This document shows, in pieces, positions 1-5,975 of a stretch of 6,123 nucleotides of DNA. Source of the stretch: Dysgonomonas sp. (GTDB taxonomy: Bacteria > Bacteroidota > Bacteroidia > Bacteroidales > Dysgonomonadaceae); contig JASLEN010000057.1 in assembly GCA_030151105.1 (NCBI GenBank), positions 1-6,123 on the forward strand, given 5' to 3'. The translations under genes were made by a program, and so were the position numbers. The notes below the pieces were generated by a model that searched no databases, was not told the DNA's origin, and saw nothing but the letters and a program-made list of their open reading frames with translations. Position 1 is the first letter of the stretch. Each line of letters begins with the position of its first letter.

Positions 1-208
1 TCATCCAGATATATTTACTTATTCACTCAAGAAAGCAAATGCACAAAATGATGAAGTGATAATGATAGGAGACAATCTATCAGCAGACATAGAAGGAGCG
101 AAGAATAGCAATATCGACCAAATATGGTACAATCCGAATAATAAAGTTGCAGACTTCAGCCCCACACATATAGTCAAGAAACTTACTGATATAATAGACA
201 TTCTTTAA
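1..208 (+). CDS. HAD-family hydrolase, YjjG-type nucleotidase (3' end only)
   Basis: This is the last 68 codons of a gene that begins outside the window; the frame runs from base 2 to the TAA at 206-208. The fragment starts with HPDIF, which fits the tail of HAD motif III (usually KPxxxIF, its lysine lying just upstream). About 20 residues later comes GDNLSADIEGAKN, the HAD motif IV with its Mg-binding acidic residues. The following NIDQIWYNP and the closing THIVKKL segment resemble the YjjG/YfnB group, which dephosphorylates nucleoside monophosphates including non-canonical pyrimidine ones in the cytosol. Superfamily membership is clear from motif IV. The YjjG assignment is an inference from the C-terminal pattern, and a phosphoglycolate-phosphatase-like HAD protein remains possible because the nucleophile motif DxD and the cap domain are not visible. 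A strong hairpin terminator follows 23 nt after the stop, so this is the end of its transcript. Confidence 0.8.
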   Translation, partial: HPDIFTYSLKKANAQNDEVIMIGDNLSADIEGAKNSNIDQIWYNPNNKVADFSPTHIVKKLTDIIDIL

Positions 209-231
209 ATAAGAAAAGCAGATTATTAGTT

Positions 232-274
232 GGAACACGATAGTATCAATCATAATACTATCATGTTCCTTTTT
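232..274 (+). terminator. Rho-independent terminator after the HAD hydrolase gene
   Basis: Bases 232-246 pair with 255-269 in a 15-bp stem with a single C-A mismatch (238/263) and an 8-nt loop. Five T residues (270-274) follow at once. It lies 23 nt after the hydrolase stop and about 60 nt before the next promoter, so it insulates the DUF2975 cassette from upstream transcription. Confidence 0.88.
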
Positions 275-313
275 CAACACTCATAAATAATTTTAAATAA
301 AACATAAAATAAC

Positions 314-343
314 TTTTACTTTAATTAAAATATTTTATCTTTG
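314..343 (+). promoter_or_regulatory. Bacteroidota-type promoter for the DUF2975/HTH cassette
   Basis: TATCTTTG at 336-343 matches the Bacteroidota -7 consensus TAnnTTTG. A T-rich TTTT (314-317) lies 18 bp upstream, where the -33 element would be, but is only a weak match. The surrounding 280-340 stretch is extremely AT-rich. Transcription would start near 350, giving a leader of about 20 nt before the ATG at 373. A 12-bp palindrome (326-337) lies in the spacer and touches the -7 box. The call rests on motif and position only. Confidence 0.6.
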
Positions 344-372
344 AGTTATACAATAATCAAAAAGATAAAATT

Positions 373-999
373 ATGAAAACAAAATCTCATTACCTTGTTG
401 TATCATTAAGATGGAGTACCGAAGCCTTATGGTACCTTAACTTTATAGCCATCGCACTATTTATATTCTTGTTTGCTAAGGAACATATTAGTCAAGACTA
501 TCACTATTTTAATCAAGAAGTGGCTATCTCACTTCCTTCGGCACTTACAGACAAACAGGCAATCAATAGCCCTGATTTCATTGAGAACGCTAAATTATTG
601 AGGCTAGATGGTCGCATAATGATGAATGTTAAAAATTCTACGACAAACACAATGCTTATGATTTGTTACTTGATTGCTTTAGAGGCTTTAATTATCACAG
701 TTTTATACTCGATGCGAAAATTATTTAAATCATTAAAAGAGGAAAAACCTTTTACTGCAGAAAATATTAAAAATCTTAAAATTATTGCACTAGCAGTGCT
801 AATGTACTTTCCGCTAGATTGGCTCGTACATTTAGCAAATGTATCAATAGCTAGTTCTTTAGAGGGCTATGGAGAATTTTACACCTTGTCATGGCAACCA
901 AAACTCTGGATTGTACTACTTAGTGTTATTATTTACGTTTTAGCCAACATCTTTCAGTATGGCTTAAAACTTGATGAAGAAAACAAACAATTTGTATAA
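373..999 (+). CDS. DUF2975 family membrane protein
   Basis: A 208-residue integral membrane protein of the DUF2975 family (Bacillus YoaS-like), whose biochemical role is unknown. Four hydrophobic helices are visible at about residues 18-36, 94-113, 136-155 and 177-197, with a roughly 55-residue polar region between the first two. The family hallmark is the segment at 117-136, LFKSLKEEKPFTAENIKNLK, which sits between helices 2 and 3. The tail IFQYGLKLDEEN (193-204) matches the usual ending of the family. Length is normal. The ATG at 373 is about 30 nt downstream of a good -7 box and has an A-rich leader without a Shine-Dalgarno site. The stop codon overlaps the start of the next gene by one base, which implies translational coupling to the small HTH protein. 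DUF2975 genes are commonly paired with such a regulator, so a membrane partner or sensor for that regulator is plausible but is inference. Confidence 0.87.
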   Translation: MKTKSHYLVVSLRWSTEALWYLNFIAIALFIFLFAKEHISQDYHYFNQEVAISLPSALTDKQAINSPDFIENAKLLRLDGRIMMNVKNSTTNTMLMICYLIALEALIITVLYSMRKLFKSLKEEKPFTAENIKNLKIIALAVLMYFPLDWLVHLANVSIASSLEGYGEFYTLSWQPKLWIVLLSVIIYVLANIFQYGLKLDEENKQFV

Positions 1000-1205
1000 T
1001 GGCTATTATTGTAAATTTAGATATAGAGATGGCAAAAAATAAAATGTCACTCACCGAATTAGCAGAACGTTTAGAGATGAGTATGACAAACTTGTCATTA
1101 CTAAAAAATGGAAGAGTAAAGGGAATCAGATTTGAAACCTTGAATGCTTTATGTAGAGAGCTCAATTGCACACCTGGCGACATACTTGAATATGCAATAG
1201 ATTAA
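999..1205 (+). CDS. Small Cro/CI-type (YozG-like) HTH transcriptional regulator
   Basis: A 68-residue protein that is little more than a Cro/CI-type helix-turn-helix domain, close to the YozG group. It begins with the family's typical MAIIVNLDIEMAKNKMS. Residues 17-25 (SLTELAERL) form the first HTH helix, and the recognition helix follows around 28-37 (SMTNLSLLKN). RFETLNALCRELNCTPGDIL (44-63) is the conserved C-terminal part. There is no ligand-binding or dimerisation domain, so any signal must come from a partner. The ATG overlaps the stop of the DUF2975 gene in TAATG (997-1001), which fixes the start and points to coupled translation. The two genes recur together across Firmicutes and Bacteroidota. 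Autoregulation of the cassette promoter is a reasonable guess and the targets are unknown. The family call is secure and the function is not. Confidence 0.9.
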   Translation: MAIIVNLDIEMAKNKMSLTELAERLEMSMTNLSLLKNGRVKGIRFETLNALCRELNCTPGDILEYAID

Positions 1206-1225
1206 ACAACATATTTAAAAAGACA

Positions 1226-1262
1226 GAAGAGTAGCTAAAGATCTATACTTTAGCTACTCTTC
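1226..1262. terminator. Bidirectional terminator between the converging HTH and mrp genes
   Basis: Bases 1226-1240 and 1248-1262 form a perfect 15-bp stem with a 7-nt loop. The hairpin is 20 nt after the HTH gene stop and 21 nt after the mrp stop on the other strand. On the minus strand the stem is followed after four bases by five T residues (complement of 1217-1221), so it works best for mrp. On the plus strand only an AT-rich, interrupted T stretch follows. Confidence 0.85.
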
Positions 1263-1283
1263 ATATTATTATTTATTCGAAAT

Positions 1284-2399
1284 TTACTTCTTAATAGTAA
1301 CCTCAACTTTTTGAGTTGCGTCCATTTCCGAATTTCTTTTTTCAACGGCTGCCACTACACTATCTGCAAGATTTGCAAATGCAGCACCAATCATTGTATT
1401 TTCGTCTAATGCCACAGGGCGACCAGTATCTCCACCCTCACAAATACTTTGTACAATAGGAATTTGTCCAAGAAGCATAGTCTTCATTTCTTTGGCAAGC
1501 TCCAATGCTCCATCCTTTCCAAAGATATAGTATTTATTGTTTGGCAATTCCTCTGGTGTAAACCAAGCCATATTTTCTACTAATCCAAGAATCGGCACAT
1601 TTACTTTTTCGTTAGTAAACATATTGATTCCCTTGCGAGCATCGGCCAACGCAACTTGCTGAGGAGTACTCACTACAACTGCTCCAGTGATACCTAGTGT
1701 TTGAACCAATGTCAAGTGAATATCACTCGTTCCAGGAGGGAAGTCAATTAAGAAATAATCCAATTCACCCCAATTACCATCTGTTATCAACTGTTTCAAA
1801 GCATTGCCTGCCAACGTTCCTCGCCATACAATAGCGTCATCCTTGGCTACAAAGAAGCCCATTGATAGCATCTTGATACCATATTTTACAATTGGAGCTA
1901 TCATTTCTCTATCGCCCACAGGTTCGAGCATTGGACGAGCATCTTCCTCATCAAACATTTTAGGAAGGGATGGACCAAAGATATCTGCATCCAAAAGCCC
2001 TACTTTATATCCTTTTTTTGCTAAGGCCACAGCCAAGTTTACAGATACGGTACTCTTGCCCACTCCACCTTTGCCAGACGAAACAGCAATAATATTTTTC
2101 ACCTCTGGAAGCACAGGTTTCACCTTTGGAGCTTCTATCTCAGGCACAAGAACTTCGATGTTTCCTTTTATATCAATTTCGCTATCCACATAAGTAAGGA
2201 TTGCTGTTTCGCAAGCCTTAACTACTGACTTCATGAACGGATCGTTTGGTTTTTCAAAGCGCATCGAAAAACTCACTTTCTTGCCTTCGATATGAATATC
2301 ATCGGAGACAAAACCCATTTCCACCACATCTTTTCCTGTTCCAGGATAGCGCACATTTTTCAATGCCTCTATAATCTGCTTTGGAGATATATTTGCCAT
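1284..2399 (-). CDS. mrp: Mrp/NBP35-family Fe-S cluster carrier ATPase
   Basis: A 371-residue cytosolic P-loop ATPase of the Mrp/ApbC group, which binds and delivers Fe-S clusters to apoproteins. Residues 1-85 form the MIP18 (DUF59) domain common in bacterial Mrp. The ATPase part follows a short linker: deviant Walker A GKGGVGKST at 109-117 with the signature lysine K110, LLDADIFGPSLP at 135-146, and DFPPGTSD at 219-226 (Walker B/switch II). The usual C-terminal CxxC that bridges a cluster in the dimer is missing. The matching place (276-294) reads NMAWFTPEELPNNKYYIFG, and the whole protein has only two cysteines, C63 and C320. I recall the same replacement in other Bacteroidota Mrp proteins, so it is probably lineage-typical rather than a defect. 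The ATG at 2399 gives the usual MIP18 N-terminus; its leader is A/T-rich without a Shine-Dalgarno site. It lies downstream of trmB on the same strand with a short hairpin between them. Confidence 0.93.
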   Translation of the reverse strand: MANISPKQIIEALKNVRYPGTGKDVVEMGFVSDDIHIEGKKVSFSMRFEKPNDPFMKSVVKACETAILTYVDSEIDIKGNIEVLVPEIEAPKVKPVLPEVKNIIAVSSGKGGVGKSTVSVNLAVALAKKGYKVGLLDADIFGPSLPKMFDEEDARPMLEPVGDREMIAPIVKYGIKMLSMGFFVAKDDAIVWRGTLAGNALKQLITDGNWGELDYFLIDFPPGTSDIHLTLVQTLGITGAVVVSTPQQVALADARKGINMFTNEKVNVPILGLVENMAWFTPEELPNNKYYIFGKDGALELAKEMKTMLLGQIPIVQSICEGGDTGRPVALDENTMIGAAFANLADSVVAAVEKRNSEMDATQKVEVTIKK

Positions 2400-2424
2400 A
2401 TTTATTTAGTATTTAGTTGAATGT

Positions 2425-2449
2425 AAAAAAAGGTCATAATAACAGACCT
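2425..2449 (-). terminator. Weak intrinsic terminator or attenuator between trmB and mrp
   Basis: Read on the minus strand, AGGTC (2449-2445) pairs with GACCT (2435-2431) around a 9-nt loop and is followed by six more T residues (2430-2425). The core stem is only 5 bp and can lengthen to about 9 bp through G-T and A-T pairs that consume part of the T-run. It lies 24 nt past the trmB stop and 25 nt before the mrp start, so partial read-through into mrp is possible. No good TAnnTTTG box is visible in the 74-nt gap. Confidence 0.5.
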
Positions 2450-2473
2450 CTTCAATATATAATCACATTTTGA

Positions 2474-3214
2474 TCACCTATTGCGACCAAAACTTCGATA
2501 CGAATCTTTCTCTATTTCCACTTCAGGTTCTATCCAAGTGTCTCTATCTTGACACTCAAATTGAACATACTTGATAGTCAAACCTCTTGACAACCATTGT
2601 TGTTCATAAAAAGTCTGAATACTCAATATCTTATCATCCTTCAACTGCTCATCATGATACAAATCTTCTGTATGTACATGCACAGGCAGCTTGTTTTCCT
2701 TTATCATCTCTGTGGTGTAAGTGAACATAAAGTTACTATCTGTTTTGAGATGAATCAATCCATTTGGCTTCAATATTTTTCGGTAAAGCTGCATAAAACG
2801 AGTCGAAGTCATTCGTTTGGTCACCTTTGCCATCTGTGGATCAGGAAAAGTAATCCAGATTTCAGACACTTCACCTTCAGCAAAAAACGCATTCACCATC
2901 TCGATATGAGTACGCAAGAAAGCAACATTAGTCATTCCATCCGCCATAGATTGTTTGGCTCCTGTCCACATTCTTGCTCCTTTGATATCAAGCCCAATAA
3001 AATTCTTTTCTGGAAACAGTTTTCCTAACCCTACTGTGTACTCACCTTTACCACAGCCGAGTTCTAAAACAATTGGGTTATTATTTTTGAAGAATACTTC
3101 GTTCCATTTTCCTTTTTGGTCAAATCCTTTTTCTTGCAGTACCGAGTACGGATACTGAAAAACATGAGGATATTGCTCCATATCGGCAAATTTGGATAGT
3201 TTATTTTTTGCCAT
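2474..3214 (-). CDS. trmB: tRNA (guanine-N7-)-methyltransferase TrmB
   Basis: TrmB transfers a methyl group from S-adenosylmethionine to N7 of G46 in the tRNA variable loop. Numbered from the chosen start (246 residues), the SAM-binding motif is [10 protein letters not shown] (51-60), GLDIKG (74-79) holds the acidic ribose-binding residue, FPDP (123-126) is the family's active-site motif, LKTDS is at 156-160, and the conserved C-terminal element is YEQQWLSRG (203-211). The bases after FPDP encode [14 protein letters not shown] instead of the proteobacterial WPKKRH type, a divergence I recall in related Bacteroidota. I chose the ATG at 3214 because it gives the conserved [12 protein letters not shown] opening and sits 2 nt after the exporter stop (TAA-AT-ATG). 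The in-frame ATG at 3238 would add eight residues inside the exporter gene. The tight spacing implies co-transcription and translational coupling with the exporter. Confidence 0.95.
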   Translation of the reverse strand: MAKNKLSKFADMEQYPHVFQYPYSVLQEKGFDQKGKWNEVFFKNNNPIVLELGCGKGEYTVGLGKLFPEKNFIGLDIKGARMWTGAKQSMADGMTNVAFLRTHIEMVNAFFAEGEVSEIWITFPDPQMAKVTKRMTSTRFMQLYRKILKPNGLIHLKTDSNFMFTYTTEMIKENKLPVHVHTEDLYHDEQLKDDKILSIQTFYEQQWLSRGLTIKYVQFECQDRDTWIEPEVEIEKDSYRSFGRNR

Positions 3215-3216
3215 AT

Positions 3217-5049
3217 TTATACTTGTTGCATATCGCAAAGTTTGCGATATATTCCATTATGTTCATACAAATCGTCGTGTCTGCCACGCTCTACAATTTC
3301 TCCTTCGTGCATCACACATATCTCATCTGCATTTTTGATGGTAGATAAGCGGTGAGCAATCACTAGAGTTGTTCTATTACGCATCAAGTTGTCTAATGCT
3401 TCTTGTACGAGTTTTTCTGATTCGGTATCAAGTGCCGATGTAGCCTCATCAAGGATTAGAATATCTGGATTCTTAAGAACAGCACGAGCTATGCTTACAC
3501 GCTGACGCTGCCCTCCAGACATTTTACCTCCACGGTCTCCAATGTTAGATTCATAACCATCTTCGGTAGCCATAATGAAATCATGAGCATTGGCAATTTT
3601 CGCAGCTTCCATCACTTCTTCTAGTGTAGCATTTTCTACTCCAAAAGCAATATTGTTGAAGAATGTATCATTGAATAAAATAGCCTCTTGATTCACATTA
3701 CCCATCAATCCACGAAGGTCGTGCAAACGCAAATCTTTTACATTGACATCATCAATATAAATCCCACCTTCTTGCACATCATAGAAACGAGGAAGTAAGT
3801 CTGCCATTGTCGATTTACCAGAGCCAGATTGCCCCACAAGAGCTATTGTTTTTCCTTTAGGTACAGTAAGACTTACATTTTTTATCACCCAATCATTTTC
3901 ATATTTGAATGAAATATTGCGGAAACTGAAAGACTCCTTAAATGATACTTCTTTTGGATAAACAGCATCAACAATATTATTTTCAGCTTTCAAAATCTTA
4001 TCAATACGATCAACCGAAGCCAGACCCTTTTGTATTTGATAAACAGATTTAGAAAGATCCTTAGCAGGATTTATAATACTATAAAACATTACCAAATAGA
4101 ATATAAATTGAGGAGCATCAATGCTACTGTTATTTCCTAAAATAAGTGTTCCACCATACCAAAGCACTACTACAATAGTGATAGTACCAAGCAACTCGCT
4201 CATAGGGTGAGCCATCTGTTGGCGGCGAGCTATCTTATTTGATTTATTACGAAAGTCTTCACTACTAGCATCAAAGCGTTTCATTATTTTCTTCTCAGCA
4301 TTGAAAGCCTTAATGATACGTAGTCCTCCTAATGTTTCGTCAATTTGTGAAACTAGATTTCCCCATTTCTCTTGTGCTTCAGTAGATTGTTTTTTCAACG
4401 TTTTACCTACCTGCCCCATGATATATCCTGAGATTGGAAGGAAAATGAGAACAAAAATGGTAAGCTCCCAACTTACAACCAACATCGCTATCAGATAAAT
4501 TGTAATCATAATAGGATTTTTGGTCACCATGTCTAGCGAGCTCATTACCGAATTCTCCACTTCGCCCACATCTCCAGTCATACGAGCCATGATATCTCCT
4601 TTTCTCTCGTTAGAGAAGAAACCAAGAGGAAGTGCCAAAACTTTATCATTTATCTGCTTTCTGATATCACGAACCACTCCCGTACGCACAGGAATAATAA
4701 AATAGGCACTAAGATAAACTGCTGTAACCTTGATGAAAGTCATCACCACAAGGAATACACCTAGCAGCATAAGCGCCATAGCAGCACCACTTTGCTCCAT
4801 CACTTGTTGCACATACCAATAGAAATTATTTTTCAGAACGCTAAACTCCATCATTTCAGTAAAAGAGTCAGGCTGGATGTATTCATACACTTCATCGCTC
4901 ACTTTGAACAGCACCTCTAAAATAGGTACTACTAAGGCAAATGAAAATACGTTGAGAATAGCGCCTAAGATATTGAAAAATAAATTTAAGAAAATATCCT
5001 TCTTATAAGGAGGTAGAAATCGTTTGATTAGAGCGATAAAACTATTCAT
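3217..5049 (-). CDS. MsbA-like ABC exporter (fused membrane and ATPase domains)
   Basis: A 610-residue type IV ABC half-transporter that would act as a homodimer in the inner membrane. The membrane domain covers about 1-340, with helices near 20-48, 90-118, 178-197, 198-214, 286-306 and 314-330. The first extracytoplasmic loop (about 50-88) is long and rich in acidic and aromatic residues. The ATPase domain shows A-loop Y383, Walker [10 protein letters not shown] (406-414), Q-loop Q454, X-loop GDRGGK (504-509), signature MSGGQRQR (510-517, M for the usual L), Walker B ILILDE (530-535), D-loop SALD (538-541) and H-loop H566. All catalytic residues are intact. The MsbA/lipid-flippase likeness suggests lipid A-core or another lipid or hydrophobic substrate, but family members also export drugs and peptides, so the substrate is open. 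trmB follows 2 nt later. A weak TAnnTTG-type box (complement of 5106-5112) could be its promoter. Confidence 0.92.
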   Translation of the reverse strand: MNSFIALIKRFLPPYKKDIFLNLFFNILGAILNVFSFALVVPILEVLFKVSDEVYEYIQPDSFTEMMEFSVLKNNFYWYVQQVMEQSGAAMALMLLGVFLVVMTFIKVTAVYLSAYFIIPVRTGVVRDIRKQINDKVLALPLGFFSNERKGDIMARMTGDVGEVENSVMSSLDMVTKNPIMITIYLIAMLVVSWELTIFVLIFLPISGYIMGQVGKTLKKQSTEAQEKWGNLVSQIDETLGGLRIIKAFNAEKKIMKRFDASSEDFRNKSNKIARRQQMAHPMSELLGTITIVVVLWYGGTLILGNNSSIDAPQFIFYLVMFYSIINPAKDLSKSVYQIQKGLASVDRIDKILKAENNIVDAVYPKEVSFKESFSFRNISFKYENDWVIKNVSLTVPKGKTIALVGQSGSGKSTMADLLPRFYDVQEGGIYIDDVNVKDLRLHDLRGLMGNVNQEAILFNDTFFNNIAFGVENATLEEVMEAAKIANAHDFIMATEDGYESNIGDRGGKMSGGQRQRVSIARAVLKNPDILILDEATSALDTESEKLVQEALDNLMRNRTTLVIAHRLSTIKNADEICVMHEGEIVERGRHDDLYEHNGIYRKLCDMQQV

Positions 5050-5130
5050 TCAAAGTTTTTGATTCGTTTATATTGATAACGTATCCAATATTGGAATTGG
5101 GGTCGCAAGTTAGCGATAATTCCTTGTTTA

Positions 5131-5152
5131 TAAAAAACATTTAGGTTTTTTA
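5131..5152 (-). terminator. Possible AT-rich terminator after the bifunctional nuclease gene
   Basis: Bases 5131-5138 and 5145-5152 form a perfect 8-bp stem with a 6-nt loop, starting 24 nt past the nuclease stop on the minus strand. Only one pair is G-C, and the run of six T residues is itself the 3' arm of the stem. It is a weak candidate that might allow read-through to the exporter. Confidence 0.4.
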
Positions 5153-5176
5153 GAGATAATGCTCTATGGAGTTATT

Positions 5177-5782
5177 TCACTCTTCTTCGCCTGCTTGTCT
5201 CTTGCGTCCTATTTCATCACGAAGTAGAGATGCCAGTTCGTAGTCTTCTTCTTTCACTGCATCTTTTAGCATATCTTGAAGTTGCTCAGTGTTTAGCAAT
5301 GAAAAATCTTTTATTGTACTAATGCCTTCATCCATATCCTCCTCATTCTCTTCTGTCAAAACGGAATCATCTATCACAACAGCAAGTTCTTGCATTATTT
5401 CCTCCGTTGTATAGATAGGAGCATCGTTTCTCAACGCTAGAGCCACCGCATCAGATGTGCGAGAATCTACTTCTACAATATGCTCTTCTTGCTTCAAAAT
5501 CAGCTTAGAGTGAAAAACTCCCTCAGAAAATTTATGAATCACAATCTCTTGCAACTCTATAAAAAAAGAATCGAGGATAGGCTTAAATAAATCGTGGGTA
5601 AGAGGACGTGGAGGTACAACATTTTGTAGTCGAAAGGCAATAGACTGAGCTTCTGGTGCACCCACCACCACCATCAATCGTCTTTGCCCAACTTCCTCTG
5701 ACAACACTAATCCATAGGTTGCAGATTGAGCTTGATTGAATGAAAAGCCAAGTACTATTAATCTTACTTTATTGTTGTCCAT
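5177..5782 (-). CDS. Bifunctional nuclease (BFN/DUF151) family protein with C-terminal UVR motif
   Basis: A 201-residue soluble protein. Residues 1-135 form the BFN/DUF151 domain, recognisable by VVVGAPEAQSIAF (38-50), RPLTHDLF (59-66) and above all VDSRTSDAVALALRNDAPIY (105-124), the most conserved part of the family. An acidic linker (138-155, E/D-rich) leads to a UVR motif at about 167-195 (QLQDMLKDAVKEEDYELASL and on), the coiled helical hairpin used by UvrB, UvrC and McsA for protein contacts. Plant and some bacterial homologues have been reported to act as RNase and DNase, but activity here is not shown by sequence. Length fits the DUF151-UVR form common in Bacteroidota. The ATG at 5782 opens the domain correctly and is preceded by an A/G-rich leader. 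The gene is first of the minus-strand run, transcribed away from the GtrA gene. Confidence 0.9.
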   Translation of the reverse strand: MDNNKVRLIVLGFSFNQAQSATYGLVLSEEVGQRRLMVVVGAPEAQSIAFRLQNVVPPRPLTHDLFKPILDSFFIELQEIVIHKFSEGVFHSKLILKQEEHIVEVDSRTSDAVALALRNDAPIYTTEEIMQELAVVIDDSVLTEENEEDMDEGISTIKDFSLLNTEQLQDMLKDAVKEEDYELASLLRDEIGRKRQAGEEE

Positions 5783-5819
5783 ATCTCTTTTTCTTTCACA
5801 TTTTGATTTATAGTAATAT

Positions 5820-5827
5820 CAAATATA
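5820..5827 (-). promoter_or_regulatory. Candidate -7 box for the bifunctional nuclease gene
   Basis: On the minus strand these bases read TATATTTG, a full match to TAnnTTTG, placed 37 nt before the ATG at 5782, which gives a leader of about 30 nt. No clear -33 TTTG is visible upstream. A second match, TACATTTG, occurs at 5870-5863 and overlaps an inverted repeat; either could be used. Confidence 0.45.
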
Positions 5828-5858
5828 ACGAATAATTATTGGATTTACCATATATATC

Positions 5859-5872
5859 GTTACAAATGTAAC
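5859..5872. repeat. 14-nt inverted repeat, possible operator, in the divergent promoter region
   Basis: GTTACA and TGTAAC form a perfect 6-bp dyad around a 2-nt AA spacer. It lies between the two divergent genes, upstream of the better nuclease -7 box and about 45 nt upstream of the GtrA -7 box, and it contains an alternative minus-strand TAnnTTTG. The arrangement suits a dimeric regulator, but I cannot assign one, and chance is possible in such AT-rich DNA. Confidence 0.3.
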
Positions 5873-5916
5873 CAGCAAAAAGCTGATATAATATTCTCAC
5901 AGCTAAAAAAAAAGAT

Positions 5917-5924
5917 TACCTTTG
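5917..5924 (+). promoter_or_regulatory. Promoter -7 box for the GtrA-family gene
   Basis: TACCTTTG matches TAnnTTTG exactly, and the wider TTACCTTTGC form is very typical of Bacteroidota promoters. It lies 52 nt before the ATG at 5976, giving a leader of about 45 nt. A run of nine A residues (5905-5913) fills part of the spacer. No clear -33 TTTG is seen; TTC at 5894-5896 is a weak stand-in. Confidence 0.65.
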
Positions 5925-5975
5925 CCCTCTTATTTACACGTTTATACATTACAAAACTCTGAAATTTTGAAAAAG

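Noticed and set aside
19..280. Two short minus-strand open frames over the hydrolase tail and terminator
   Set aside because: They are hydrophobic shadow translations antisense to HAD motif IV and across a terminator hairpin, with no start signal.
209..372. Possible small RNA between the hydrolase and the DUF2975 gene
   Set aside because: The only structured element is the terminator at 232-269; the rest is AT-rich promoter DNA with no independent promoter before the hairpin.
929..1183. Open frame of 84 codons on the minus strand
   Set aside because: It overlaps the end of the DUF2975 gene and nearly all of the HTH gene, both well supported, and shows no family resemblance.
1804..2193. Open frame of 129 codons on the plus strand
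   Set aside because: It lies wholly antisense to mrp, whose motifs are unmistakable. The translation is Ser/Thr/Pro-rich low-complexity sequence of the kind produced by the opposite strand of a P-loop gene.
2597..3158. Overlapping open frames on the plus strand
   Set aside because: They are antisense to trmB, have no recognisable domain or promoter, and disappear under the secure TrmB assignment.
5873..5904. CAGC-AAAAA-GCTG and AGCTG...CAGCT short inverted repeats before the GtrA promoter
   Set aside because: Arms of only 4-5 bp in an AT-rich spacer are expected by chance, and there is no T-run or conserved RNA fold to suggest a function.
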